A stretch of DNA of 64,000 bases from Lampris incognitus (lineage: Eukaryota > Chordata > Actinopteri > Lampriformes > Lampridae). The notes beneath the pieces are model-generated. The model saw nothing but the letters and a program-made list of their open reading frames with translations. It had not been told where the DNA came from and made no database searches. The DNA lies in the NCBI RefSeq assembly GCF_029633865.1, contig NC_079216.1, positions 24,936,136 through 25,000,135 of the forward strand, written 5' to 3'. The position numbers and the translations under genes were made by a program. Below, in pieces: positions 1 through 12,003 of this stretch; positions within the stretch are counted from its first letter, which is position 1, and each line of letters begins with the position of its first letter.

Positions 1-114
1 CAGATCCTCAGAAGTCTCTTCGGAGCGCGGGAATAACAAAGTGCGAGGGCGCGCTACCGGGGAGGGTGACGACTGTAAACTACTAATAAGACACGTTAGT
101 CCCTAGCTAATGGG

Positions 115-192
115 TCTGACCCTTTAGCCGAGCGGTTAGTGATGTCGCCTTGTGGTGCAGTACATCCCGTATCGAATCCCGCACCGGGCAAG
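115..192 (+). repeat. tRNA-derived SINE head
   Basis: A stretch with a near-perfect RNA polymerase III A box (TAGCCGAGCGG) is followed about 40 bases later by a B-box-like motif (GTATCGAATCC), the spacing seen in tRNAs. The downstream body runs on without a tRNA 3' end, which fits the 5' head of a tRNA-derived SINE better than a working tRNA gene. No cloverleaf was confirmed and the 3' end of the SINE was not found. Confidence 0.5.
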
Positions 193-267
193 AAAATAAC
201 TGGTTACATATGTAAGTGTCAGTCCGAATGACGACAGAAGTTTTTCCTTCCACATGCATGAAGTTAC

Positions 268-482
268 CTCTTTGCTTTTTCTGTCTTCTCCTGATCGCGT
301 TTCTTTTCCCACTCTGTTATGCCATCTTTCACGGTTCCTGGCTTTGGGAATCTCAAAAATTCTGTTCCTTCAGGCAGCCTTTCTTTATATCGTGAATCCG
401 ATCTACAAGTTCCCCAGCAGCAATGCTTTGTGGCACCTATTCTATATCGTTTGGCTCCCTCTATGACAAGGTTACCAGCCAT
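268..482 (-). CDS. THAP-type zinc-finger exon (partial gene)
   Basis: A minus-strand exon starts at the ATG at 482-480 and ends at a good splice donor (GAG|GTAACT) at 268/267, so the coding sequence should continue to the left. The product has the start of a THAP (C2CH) DNA-binding module: an HCCWGTC motif, then a basic stretch, then FLRFPKP and ITEWEKK. In THAP proteins a later Trp and a C..H pair complete the zinc site; these would lie on the next exon, which I do not see. Such THAP exons in fish occur in host regulators and in DNA transposon genes. The open frame extends upstream to 530 with no better start. It is probably a transposon-related fragment. Confidence 0.5.
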
Positions 483-628
483 TGTAAACACAAATCTTCT
501 GCAAGACCACTTTCGCACACTACAAAACAAAGAGCAGTTTGTCCGCTAATCAATCCCATGATTCAATGCGCGCGCAAGTCTGTTCTATTTTTAGAATCGC
601 AGAGGAGCCCTATTGACCAAAAGTCAAA

Positions 629-1340
629 ATGGATATAAGAAGATTTTTCAAAATTGACAAAAGCAAATTACCAATTCAAAATAATCGAAGCGAAGAAGGG
701 GGGGAGGGAAGCACACCTGGAGTTAGTGAGGCTAGTCCACGGAGCGAGGAGCAACAGCCATCATTAGCCGTAGCTAACAATAAGCAAAATGGCAACGTTC
801 CCTCAAACAATCCTCACAGTAGCTCTCCAACTGGCAGCTTTGCACCGGACGATTTGGGAGTTGATATGCCTGCTCAATCCACCTTGAGCCAATTCTCAGT
901 TCATTTGTTTAAGGGTCAGAAACGGTCTTTCGTAAGCCAGTGGTATAACCGCAGGGAGTGGTTGGATACAGCGTCAAAGCTGACAGCATTTTGTTTCGCT
1001 TGCCGAAAGTTCGGAGTTGACTCTGTGTTCACCAAAATGGGATTCTGTCACTGGAAGCATGCGATCGAGAGACAGAGGCCTGAACAAACATGCTGCATCA
1101 AAAGAACACATGGAGAATATGACAAGATGGAAAGAGGGAGACGAACAAACACTGGCAAAGAGGTATCAACAATGGTCAACACAGAGCTGTTAGAGCTGCT
1201 ACCATTGATATGATAAAAAATTTCTAGCGTCAAACCAGTTAGCTTTTCGGGGGAGCAAAGATGCGTTTCAGTCACGAGAGGACAGTTGTGGCCTGTTTCA
1301 GTTTTTATTTGAATACACTAAGGAAAGATACAGGGAAAAA
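629..1340 (+). pseudogene. TTF-zinc-finger hAT transposase, N-terminal fragment
   Basis: The frame from 629 encodes an N-terminal MDIRRFF motif, a Ser/Glu-rich linker and then a TTF-type zinc-finger region: a QWYNRREWL block, then FCFACRKFG, then GFCHWKHA. That order is typical of hAT transposases of the ZMYM1/DUF4371 type. The frame is lost near 1085, because the continuation (KEHMENM-like) reads in another frame, and a further family-like block (FLFEYT) ends at about 1340, just before the inverted repeat of the KDZ element. The remaining hAT domains are missing, so this is a truncated relic. The same transposase type occurs, far more complete, at 32899-35308. Confidence 0.7.
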
Positions 1341-1873
1341 AAGATACAGAAAATCAACCGAGTCTCACCAGTTTTCGTTAAATACATACGAATCTAATCA
1401 AATACATTTCGTGACTATACACGAAAAGAACGTATCAATATAACGGGCGTCGACTTCCTGGTTCCCGGTTTACGTTGTCCGGCTATAGTTTTCCGGTGGA
1501 AACAACCACATGTTTTATTTGGAGGAAATAAAATAAAATAGAGCAAAACTTACGTTTATTTGGTCCAACCGAGTAACGTTATGGAGAAACGGTGGTTAAT
1601 GGTAGCCGTCAGTACGTGAATGACGTTATTTCGCGAATAGTGGGGACGAGCGGGCGGTCTGTGTATTATTGATATAATGTGAATTCTTACTTAATGTCGT
1701 AAACTGTTTATTTATTTAATTTGCCTCGGCGAACTTAACATAGCAGCCATGTATGTGGCAACACAGGTTGAATTGCTGGTAGCCCACATTTTACATAGTA
1801 GTTAAAAGGTACCGTATAGACTTGTGTGCGCGCATCTACTGCATTCTAGAACGGCAACACAAAACGTGCACTT

Positions 1874-1900
1874 TAATAATAATAATAATAATAATAATAA
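1874..1900. repeat. (AAT)n microsatellite in left inverted repeat
   Basis: About nine AAT units. The matching site in the right repeat (19671-19725) has about twice as many, so the two arms have drifted by slippage here. Confidence 0.9.
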
Positions 1901-2045
1901 GCAGTATCTCTAGGAAGGGATCGAGCGACCAAGGGAACAACGAAGGAAGGACACGTTGTTATTGGAACTACGCCTTCGCGCGCCAACCACAATGTCCCAC
2001 GCGCACAACGGCGCTAGGCTCATTGCGACGTCGACTTTTTCTCTG

Positions 2046-2626
2046 GTAAGTTGAAGACGTGTCCATCAGGCTTTATCTTACGCATATAGTAGCATGTGCA
2101 GTTCTGTTTGAGAGCGTTTTGGCTACAATACACACGTTTCTGCCATGTTACTCATTTGTTTGTCAAAGTATGGCCTAAACGTTTGGTCCAAATAGTTAAT
2201 GAGAGTGGAATTAGATCGCTAATAATGTCAGCTAGCTAGCATGCTAGCAAGCATGTTTGCTAGCTAGCATAGTCCGCAGAGCTAATGCGTTGCAAAGTGG
2301 GGAAGGGGGTTGCTATTTTTTGGAGAATGGAGAGCCTCACAAATGATTTTTTCTGGCTAACACAACAATTTCGTGTAACTGACTTGCTAACCTAGTTGAC
2401 TAACAGTCCTTATAGCTTGTACATAGCAATAGCATGACATGAGCCCATGTTTCGCCACGAGTTGCTAGCTCATAGCTGCATTAGCCAACTCGGATCACCG
2501 CTATACTGTAGCTCAACCGGTCGGAGAAGATGAGGGTTTCTCTAACCTCCAAAAAAAGACAACATTGGATGATTATTACTGTATGTGGCAATATAGTATT
2601 CAGCCCTCTTTTCCTTGTCATTGCAG
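2046..2626 (+). promoter_or_regulatory. Leader intron in left inverted repeat (transposase 5' UTR)
   Basis: A strong donor (CTCTG|GTAAGTTGA) at 2045/2046 and an acceptor behind a pyrimidine tract (CCTTGTCATTGCAG|CTCC) at 2626/2627 define a 581-base intron upstream of the transposase ATG at 2878. The same donor and acceptor occur in the right repeat (19533/19532 and 18952/18951), upstream of the companion-gene ATG. The first exon and core promoter should therefore lie in the outer 0.7 kb of each inverted repeat. No TATA box is obvious. That both splice sites are used is an inference. Confidence 0.6.
2230..2270. repeat. GCTAGC-rich palindrome inside left inverted repeat
   Basis: Overlapping GCTAGCTAGC and ATGCTAGC units with a central GCAAGCATG form a near-palindrome of about 40 bases. 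The mirror copy is at 19309-19350. It lies inside the leader intron and is a candidate hairpin or protein-binding site. Confidence 0.6.
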
Positions 2627-2877
2627 CTCCAGTCATTGTTTTTGCCCACCCTTGGATCACTCAATATTATTAAACCCAAAGGCTCTTTTAAGAGCCAACC
2701 TCTGTCTGTCATTCTGTCTGTCCATCCTTCCGCCCACCCATCTATCCTTCTCTTTCATACTCCTGCCTATTTGTCAGCCTCTCACTCTCGTTTTCTGTCA
2801 GTCTCTCACTCTCTTGTCTGTCTGTCAGTCTCTCACACTCTTGCTATCCATCTCTCACGCTCTTGTCTATTTCATCC

Positions 2878-5800
2878 ATGGCTTCCAACATGGACCACAT
2901 CCGCGACCACACTTATGGAATGCGCATTGGACATGCTTTCAACAATGAAGCTGTCTTGACTGGAGACATGTTGGACCAGGCCTATCAGGAGGGGAGGCGC
3001 ATTGCACTTGCTCTGAGGCATGAAATTGATTATGCTGAAGACGTGGACGAGCACTTACTGGACGAGGCCTACCAGGAGGGGAGGGTCATAGCACTCCATG
3101 TGAAGCACGATGCTGTCCCAACTGAAGCCAGGGTTAGTGTTTTAATAGCAATTTGTGTGGATTTACATTTTCAGTTTCAAAACAGTGCCTTCATCATTAT
3201 TTTTAAATGTCAGTCTTACAAGAATTGTCACACACAGAATGCGCAAAGAAAGGTCCCTCAGCCGATAAAAAGGAACCATGCAGGACGAGGCAAGCCAAGA
3301 GGGAGATGTGGAGGACGGCGTCGAGCCTCAACTGCTGGTAACTCCTAAACAAATTTGAAATTCATTAAGTCTCATTGATTTACTATGTAACTAATCATTC
3401 ATGTCACTGTTTCTCTGACTACAAAGTGATCACAGGATCAGCGTTTCCCTCATGATTGAAATATACTTGTGGTGGTAGCAGGGGTGGGGTATGATCAGAC
3501 TCTGCTATTGCTAGATTTGATACTTTTCAATACGTTGGCAGCCATGAATATACTTGGGCGGCCTGCAAAGTATTTACTATGTGTGGGAAATCCTGCGGGT
3601 TCTAATGATTAGCCAATCAACGCCAAGGATGGGACTAACAGTGTTGTCAAGCTGTTGTTGAGCGTCGTCATTTGTAGTGTAATGAACATGTGAATAGATT
3701 GTTGCTATTTTGCCTTAACCTTCAAAACATGTTAGGGTTCTCCTAATCTCTTTCTATTCTTGCATGTCTTGTTTTACAGTCACATGCCCTGGTACGGAGG
3801 ACTCCCAGGCCACGACTACTGCAGGGAATTCCCAGCCAAGAGTGTTTGCTGAAGAAGAATTTGGTAATATTGTACACATAGATCGCATCATCCTGAAATC
3901 TTAAAGATGCCACACAGGGTATCAATTGGCCATGGTATAGGACGCTATACTATTTGGGGTTATATCTCATTAAAGCACCCTGCCACCATTCATTCATTGC
4001 ACCATAGACATGTTTCACTTGGTCTGTAATACTGCATCTACAGATAAAATTTTTGTCATTCACCCTGTTGATCCAAGTAATCCTTAGTTTAGATGTTTAG
4101 TAATTTGCAACTGATCAGACGTGATTATTCATATACAGGCATGGTACTGTTAGATTTTCAACGACCCTTTATGGCTTTTGAGCACTCAAATGGAAGTAGA
4201 GATTACAAGTTCTCTATTGCACCTTTAACATATTCAACATGCTTTTGCATTTCCTTCATAGACCGAAACATGGAGAGGCTGTCAATGACTTCTGGGTCAT
4301 TCCATACTGATGTGCCTGCTGTGCCTCTGCAAAGCTCCTCGTCTTGGTCCTTGCGTCAGCTGACAGCCCAAGAACAGTGGAAGGAAGCTCGGCCAGACCA
4401 CCTGCAATATCTACTGGCAACTGAGGCTGTTGGCCAGGAGTTGTGCTCTATCTGCCATCAGGCTGCTGTTATAAGGTTGGAGTCAGATGTCTGCAGCTCT
4501 CTTCAGTTTTTGTAAATAGTTTAGTTTACACACTGTTATCATAGGCTGAATAAATACGGAAGGATATGTCCTAACAAAAGGACATGGCTCAATCTTACTC
4601 CAATTATTCCAACCAAATGCAAAGTTGAAAATATATGGCATGTCTTATTTGCTTATGAAATAATTATCTGTTTTTCTTTGCATAGGTGCAGAGACTGCCT
4701 TCCCGAGGAGTGGTTGTGTGAGGCCTGTGATGTGTTGCACCATAAAAGATGGCCACTCCACAACAGAGACAGCGTGGTGGATGGCTTCCTCAAGGCCATC
4801 CCACCATCCACATGCTATACTAAAGGGGAAACTGGACACTACATCTCACACAAGCAAGGTACATATTCTATGTGTTTTTACTCACTCACTATTAAGGCAT
4901 TATTTTATGTTCTCAAATTTTTGATTGGTAGTTATTTCTGTGAGAGTGTATGACATTAAAATATACATGTTTCTATTCTGTCTGTTATGCAAATAACATG
5001 TTTCTATTTTATTTTCTGTCAGCTTCCATTTTACCCACAGTGCGCGCACCACAGCTATGCTCATGTGAAGTTGCTGACGTCACTATGTCTCCAGGCAGAG
5101 AAGTCATCCTTATCACCATAAACGGTAAAGAGTTGTCCTTTTATACTTCATATCTGTTAGCATAATGACATGTCATTGTCTAAATTGTTTAAATATATCA
5201 CCAGGACGGTTCGACTTGCACATGCCTGTTCATGTGTGCAATATCTGCCTGCAACACTGGACCCCGGATCTTAAAGATCTAATCAAGAGTGGTTACTGGC
5301 CAGCCTCTTCACATTCCCAGACCCTGTACACTATTGACCTCTTCCACTCATTCCAAGACCTGAAGGTCATTTCACCTGGCTTTTCCAGGCAAGCTTTTGC
5401 AAAGTTGCTGGAACATCGCACTCGGCGTGCTGGAAGAGTTAAGTGTAATAGAACAAATGTCTTCATAATTATTATTATATTGTTAAATAGACAATACCCA
5501 TATGTTCATAATTATGTACACTTCAGTCAGGGCAAATCAATGGGGATGCACTTCAGCGGAGCTTCCTGGAGTTCAGCTATTGCTCGTTTGAGGAGGACCA
5601 GCTCTGCTGTGCGACCCCGTTCACCTGCCCCGCCTGTACCCCAGAAATGGTGGCTGTAGCAGCTGATGGAAACCGGAAGCTTTACCGCTTTAAACGATCC
5701 AGCGGGTGTGTCTTTTGGTTGTGGTCTTTTTGTTGAATTTGGTCTTTAGGACAACGGGAATGGTTTACTGATGTTATGGTTGTTGTTTTTTTTTCATTAG

Positions 5801-8573
5801 CTTCGAAAACACTGCATTTTTTGAAGGGCTGTTTCATGCCAAGGACAGTAAGGTGTCAGCTTTTGTTGACACCATTAGGACTGCAGTGAAAAGCGTAAGT
5901 CTTACACCAGCCAAGTATACATTAATCATGTTGTTACTGTATGTACTCACCACATACTAGTGGGCTATTCAGCTACTCCCGATACCAATGGGTATTAAGT
6001 GAAAGGAATGTTAATGATGCTGTAGTACCTGTGTTTCAAATGTTTCTGTTAATGCACTGTTCTCACAGACGCAAGGCAAAGCAACATGCGGTGCTTCGCA
6101 GTGGGCAGCAGCCAGGGAAACCTCACGGAGGGCCAGTAAACTCGATGAGGAGGGCGTTGAGGTAGCCGTGTGTCGCCATGGCTACCTCTTGAAAGGCCTA
6201 AATATGTACCGGGGTGAAATTTTTGCCTACCCTCTGTATCTCCAGAGAGAAATTCAGGCCACAGCAAATGTCAAATTCTTTGCCATGGATGTCACCTGCA
6301 AGTACTGGCCATACATACCTCCAAAAGGTAGTGGCTGCCCTTCCACCACTCCAGGGGCTCTTGCAGATGAGGCCATTCCTCAGCATCATGCATGCCAGGG
6401 CTCATGCCACAAAGTGTGAGGTATATTTTCATTTTTTCAATTTATTATGTATTGTTTTATAAAGAAACAATATTGAGATTCAGCTCAAGATTCCATGTCA
6501 ATTTTCATGCACTGCTGCTAATATCAGTGTTCAGTCCATTGTCAGTGGCAGGGGCAGGGTTCTCCGGGTGTTTCGTGATCAAAGGCAGGGCCACTGGTAC
6601 TTTTGATCAATCCAGCTTCCTGACTACATTCATTGTCTCCTTTAACAGCTTAAATGGAGTGGCAGGAATCCGGAGGGAGCGGGCACAACGGCTGGTGAAG
6701 AGGTTGAGCAGGTGAACAGCTACCTCTCCCGTTGTGCTCTGACAACAAAATATATGTCTAAAGCAGGTTGGTCACTTTCAGCACTTTTCCAGCACCCAAT
6801 CCCTACTCATCTCAACTCTACTCTCTTCAACTGTACCTTACTGTACTCACTCTCACTTCGTTTTCTAATTTTCTTTTTAAAAAGTGGCATTGTATCTATC
6901 CTGAAGTGTGTCATCTTCTCACATTGTTCTATAATTTGCGGTCCATAATGACATCCTCTACTTCCAACAGCCCGTGTGGACATGCTGACTGTCCATGCAA
7001 TGGAATGGAACAGGCACAAGGGAGACAATCTCCACAAGGCCCTCTCCACAAGATATGTGAAGGTATGTCCTGTATTCATGTTTGTTGTATCATTATGTGT
7101 TTGTGTATCTGGTTAAACCCACATGCGTGAAGCAGATTTGGGTGACTGTACCTGACTTGAAATTGATGCTGAAAATATTTCTGTCTTTCAGACTTGTCAA
7201 AGAGCTGTGGAGGAGACAGCAAGACTTCTAGAGCTCAGAGAAGAGGTCCATTGCTCAGAGGAGATGGCACTGCAGTGGGTTATGGATGTTCAGGAATGGG
7301 CTGGGGGTAAGGATGACAGGAAATCATATCTCTCCCATCTCTTTTTGTCCTTTTTTTGCATTTATATCTGTACTTTCAGAAGTAGCTGTTATTGAATGCT
7401 GAAAAAGTAGTGCAATACATATACAAACTGTGAAGTAGGTGTGCGATTAAATGATTTTGTTAGATTAAATATCTATATCTGGTATTCCTTTACTATTTCC
7501 CAATTCTGTAGAGACAACAGATGCCGCCAGTGATCAACGACCCCTGCAACAACAGTCCATTGAGGGGCTTCATCTGAGCCTTCACCACAGAAAACAGAGC
7601 CTCTACCGTCAAAATGGTATGGTAAAATTTTAAGTATTTATTTGTATCATATGTAAACATGTACATGATCACTTACCCATTCACTACATTGTCAGTTGTT
7701 TTTGTGCTACTTTTGTCTTGTTAGACAGCAACAAGCTTCGTCACCGCCTGCGCAAAAATTTGGCGAAAGACAAGCGGCGTCTCTTCGAACAGATTGCCGA
7801 ATACAACAGGCTGGTGTCAGAGATGCAGATCAATGTGGCAGTGGTCGAGAGGTCGCTGGCTGGACACACTGTGTCACACATATGGCCATGGGAGGTGTAC
7901 AGCAGTGGTACGTGCCTTTTGAGATGCTCAAATGTGTGTGTTTTGAGACCCAGGGTATAATTATATAGAATATAAGTTACGGAACTATGCCCTGATCATG
8001 CATCATAAAGTGACATTTAGCAAGTCAATAGGGGATCTTTTGTATAACTTACAGGATCATCAGTGAACATCAGCACCAAGAGACGAGTGCATGACCAGCA
8101 GATGCTGACCACACGCCTGCAAGAGGAGAGGAGCATCCTGGTTTTGGAGATGGCCCAACACTGCACTTCGTTGCGAAACCTGGCCTCGGCTCTCAGGACC
8201 AAAATTATAAGTGAGGGTATGTTAAAAAAAACAACAACTTTGTTTTCCATTCATGTTACTGCCATCCCACCAAAAAAATTTTGCAACACAAAATCAGCAG
8301 GCATTTGATTAGATGTTACATACTATCAGAATCCTTACTATTGGTTTGTGTATTGTCTTGTTTTGAATGTCAGCAGAGGGAAGTGAAGGACTACGATGTC
8401 TTCTTATTCGAAGACTTTCGGAAGTGGAAGGTAGTTTGCGGTTGGTCCTACACCACTACCAGGCTGCTTTGGGGCCACATGCATCTCTCCTTGGAGGCTT
8501 GGATGATGAAGAGGAAAGTGAACCTAGCAGTTCGGAAGAGAGTGAGGAGGAGGCTGAAGAGGAGGCAACCTAG
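2878..8573 (+). pseudogene. KDZ-type transposase, 17 exons, one frameshift
   Basis: The seventeen exons are 2878-3132, 3214-3337, 3780-3863, 4262-4475, 4686-4858, 5023-5124, 5205-5437, 5527-5705, 5801-5894, 6069-6420, 6649-6766, 6971-7062, 7192-7306, 7512-7616, 7725-7907, 8055-8216 and 8374-8573. All have GT-AG borders and agreeing phases. They total 2785 bases, which is 926 codons plus stop once a 4-base tandem duplication (ATACATAC, 6311-6318) is discounted. In order, the product has: three short repeats containing AYQEGR (residues 1-85); a basic AT-hook-like GRGKPRGR; a Cys/His cluster (CSICHQ, CRDC, CEACDVLHH); the CxC2-like region (VCNICLQHW, GYWPAS); FTCPAC; VAADGNRKLYRFK; the catalytic core with CRHG, LNMYRGE and FFAMDVTCKYWPY (Asp near 560); IMHARAH; GEEVEQVNSYLSR; a Lys/Arg-rich helical region; and an acidic tail. 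Signature motifs fit KDZ DDE transposases, nuclear enzymes that cut and join element ends. As it stands the protein would stop near residue 600. Confidence 0.88.
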
Positions 8574-8584
8574 GTAGCCCTGGC

Positions 8585-9060
8585 AGCACATCATCCCCCA
8601 CCCTCATCCATCTCCACTGGCTCCCAGTCAAGAGCCGTATCTCCTACAAACTCCTCCTCCTCACCTACAAATCCCTCCATGCCCTCGCCCCCCAATACTT
8701 GTCTGAGCTCCTCCACCAGTACACTCCATCCCGGAACCTACGGTCCTCTGACCTGGGTCTGTTCTCCACACCCATACTAAGCTGCAGACTTTTGGTGACA
8801 GAGCCTTCAGTGTGGCGGCCCCTACCCTCTGGAACTCTCTCCCTCCTTACATCCATGGCGCCCCAACCCTGGACACTTTTAAAACAGCCCTCAAAACACA
8901 CCTTTTTACCAAGGCTTTTCCCCATTAGTTAGTTTAGTTTAGTTAGGTTAATTTTCCCCTTTTTTGCTGCTGCCCCCCACTGCCCTTCCCGACCCCTTAC
9001 CTGACCTTCGGTTTTTTGAAAGGCGCTATAGAAAACTTGAGTTATTAATATTATTATTAG
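8585..9060 (+). mobile_element. L2-type LINE 3' end
   Basis: The region translates, in drifting frames, into the C-terminal end of an L2-like ORF2 (HWLPVKSRISYKLLLLTYK, LHALAPQYLSELL, then THLFT-like words). It is followed by the usual 3' UTR motif GGCGCTATAGAAAACTTGAG and a (TTATTA)n tail at 9043-9060. It starts within about a dozen bases of the transposase stop codon, so the transposase 3' UTR now includes it. It is 5' truncated. Confidence 0.8.
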
Positions 9061-9959
9061 GTATCCTCCTGGGGTATGCATGGTTGTTTGCCTGTGTAAC
9101 AGGATTCATTTTGTTTGTATGTTTCACTAGATTTTTATGTCTAATTTGCTATTGTTTATTTGTTTTTCTGTTTCTGTGATCGCCTGTCTTGTTTAATTTT
9201 TCATTTTATTGATTTATTTACTTTATTTTAATATCCTGATTATTGATTGGCCACATTTAATATCCTGATTACTGATGGGCTATGAGCTGGGACATTGGCG
9301 GGGTCGTGAACTCTTAGGTCTCTGTCTCTTTCCCAGGTCTAGCTGTTGTGGGCAGAGGTTAGTAATCCCAGGAGCTCTATGTACATCCTTTTTATGAGAA
9401 GCTAGAATGTTTGAATGTCCATAATGTTTGATTTAAATATCTCTAAATTGTCATGTGTATTATAGGTATGATTGTGTAGTGAAAATGTCATTTTTTTACG
9501 AATAGTTTAAGCAGTGAGAGTGACGACGATGATTTATGTTGTTGAAGCTGAAGCTAGCTGGCCAATAATGCTAAGCTGGGAAAGAGCCCTGCGATCAAAT
9601 CTTTTTGCTCTGTGATTACTCTACGCAGATGGGCTCAATAAATGTTGGATGCAGTACATCGGTCTCCAGACTGCTCAATGACCATAACACCACGCAGAGT
9701 GAGCTGGTAACACCTGTATGTGCCTGTTAATTGTGAAATAAAGATATTGAAAATACTGTGATCACTTTTTTATTTGATTTTTTTCCTACAATATTGTGCC
9801 CTGTGGTTATAAACAGAGAAAATCAATTTAAAGGGTGTAGAGCTTACCATGCTTACCTTACTTGTTTCTTACTCAGGTCCTACCAATTGTTATCATTTCC
9901 TTGTTTGATTGTCACTGATATATGTGATATATGTAATTGGCAACATTAAGTTTGAAAAT
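9061..9959. other. AT-rich intergenic stretch with two poly(A) signals
   Basis: No coding region is recognised. AATAAA hexamers at 9637-9642 and 9737-9742 (plus strand) could end the transposase transcript, after a 3' UTR that reads through the L2 tail. Nothing else was resolved. Confidence 0.35.
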
Positions 9960-10130
9960 AGAAGAAGAACCCTTTATTAATCCTCTTGGAGAAATTCTGT
10001 GATGTGTTGCATGCTGAATTGCACCCTAGCATGCATGTCTTTAATGGCAGGAGAAAACCGGAGAACCCGGCGGAAACCCACACAAGCACGGGGAAAACCT
10101 GCAAACTCCACACAGAAAGGACCAAGGGAT
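9960..10130. repeat. Dispersed teleost repeat fragment
   Basis: The words CTTTATTAATCCTCTTGGAG and GGAGAAAACCGGAGAACCCG, followed by GCAAACTCCACACAGAAAGG, belong to a repeat I have seen widely dispersed in fish genomes. I cannot assign its class with certainty. It is not coding. Confidence 0.5.
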
Positions 10131-11900
10131 GGGATATAGGCTATATATCCCATATACATATAAATATGATTTTAGCAGTGGAACAGTTTTTACGATTTAT
10201 TAGGGGATAACATTGATTAAAGTTAAGGCTGTGATATAAGCTAGCTGGAGGATGCATAAGTTACACCTCCCAGTCATTTGGAAATGTAGTTAACGAAATG
10301 AAGATATTATAATTATAATACGCTGTTCAGTGCATAATGTGTACTTAGATGTTATTATGAAGACGTTGCCTTTGACAGCGTGAATGAGCGTTTCCATTCC
10401 TGTGTAGGCTACTTAAAAACATGAAATGACGTAGGTGACAAAGAATGTTGAGTGGGCCTACGGAGAAGATATGAATCAATAGACAATCCCGCATTACGCA
10501 GAACGATGTTGCTTAGCAACACGCATGAGGCTTGGAAGGTCAACACTACTGATTGGCTGAGATTGTTCGCGGCGTTCTGGCACCCCACGTGGAGGAAAGC
10601 CAATTGGCCAGAATTGTTCACATAGTTCTGCATGTTTTATGCTTTTAACGTCACTCAGAGGGCTTCTAATGTTGAAACAGCGCCTGTCCCACATTCTGTG
10701 GACAGTAATGCACCTTCTGATCTTAGAAACGTATAGAGTGAAATGATAATTCATTCAGATTGTAACCCTAATATACCATAACCCTGCTCAGCATCTCACT
10801 GAACTACAAATATGGGCGCCATGTTGCATGTTTGTATTGAAATTCTTATGGGTGATGTAGTTTATTAATCAAACATAGCATTATCTTCTAAGTTATAAAT
10901 CTATTTTAGGTGGGAATCTCAAGATATGTTCTTTCTACCAATATATACAACATAATTGCGCTGTGTGAGTTTACATCACTTGCAAAGCCCAGAATTTGAT
11001 TTTAGGCCATTTTAAGTAGCTAAAATTATTTTTGCAGTTCCCCACTTCCACCCCTCTGAAAGTACATGTCCGGAGCTGTCCAAAAGAGTTTACTTTATTT
11101 TGATGGCTATTTTAATTACAGAGCTATGCGTTTTCAAATGTGACCTCTGGTCAGTGTTCAAAGGTCAATATCTGAGCCTAGGGTCAACTCCAATCTTTCA
11201 TATTTGCAAGCTTTCTTCTGGAAGCAAAGGCCTTTCTGAAAATATCTTTGGTTTGGCTCTAGCATAAAGGAAGCTCAATTTCCCAACCCTAGCCAAAAAC
11301 CATGCATGGTCTATAAGACCACAAGTTCCATGGCAAGTTGAACTGTCAAGTCACAGGGTTGGAATGTTTTGTTGTAGAACACAACCAAACACATTTTTGG
11401 AAAGATCTAACATATATCTAAACATATATGTTAGACTTAGTTCTGGAGTGTGCTGTATTTCAGAGAAATAGTGTTTTGACGTAATACCCCCCCCCCCATA
11501 GACTTCAATGTTAATTTGCCTCTCACATGGTGTTATTGGAGTACAGTGTATGTAATCTTGCATGAAATACTACAAATAACATATTCAATGGAGCCAGCGA
11601 TTCTGCTTATCTTGAGTCTGGGCTTATGTGTCTAACACGCTGCCTTCCAGAGATATGGCCTCAGAGTCTCCTTCCCTGGAAACACATTGTCACTAATCTA
11701 TCGATAATAACCATTTGCTGCATTACAACTCAGTGGTGTTCTCAGTGGAAGTCTCGTCAGTTCTTGCCTATTGATTGATAGCAAAACTTCCACCCACACC
11801 CTCCACTGTCCTGTCACCCACACAGACACAACTAAGCCATAGCCACAACCCTTATCTTGCTGGGGTCAAAAGGTGAAGTAAACAATGAAAACCCCATAGA
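10131..11900. other. Non-coding interior of the KDZ element, nothing recognised
   Basis: Short open frames only. There is a C9-10 run near 11490. No domain, repeat family or RNA gene could be assigned. Confidence 0.3.
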
Positions 11901-12003
11901 GGATGGATGGATGGATGGATGGATGGATGAGTGGATGGATGGATGGATGGATGATGGATGGTTGGATGAGTGGAAGGATGGATGGATGGACGGATGGATG
12001 GAG
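11901..12003. repeat. (GGAT)n microsatellite
   Basis: Imperfect tandem GGAT units with a few interruptions (for example GGATGAGT). The open frames on both strands here are simple-repeat translations. Confidence 0.95.

Larger units (their letters stand above)
1355..2750 (+). repeat. Left long terminal inverted repeat of the KDZ element
   Basis: This matches the reverse complement of 18815-20245 over nearly its whole length, with scattered substitutions and a few indels (for example a longer ATT microsatellite and a CATCCATCCATC-type tract in the right copy). It contains a leader exon, a complete intron and the start of the pyrimidine-rich second exon of the transposase gene. The match fades at about 2750 in a CTGT-rich tract, where the two arms become different simple-sequence leaders in front of two different start codons. 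Confidence 0.9.

Noticed and set aside
115-192. A functional tRNA gene
   Set aside because: A and B boxes are present, but there is no convincing acceptor stem or terminator, and the sequence reads on as a SINE.
1822-2049. 75-codon open frame in the left inverted repeat
   Set aside because: It is mostly translated AAT microsatellite (poly-Ile) and leader exon. The counterpart in the right repeat has a different length.
6328-6366. A possible mini-intron (GTAGTG...TTGCAG) that might rescue the transposase frame at the 4-base duplication
   Set aside because: It is 39 bases long, a multiple of three, so removing it would not restore the frame, and it would delete conserved sequence.
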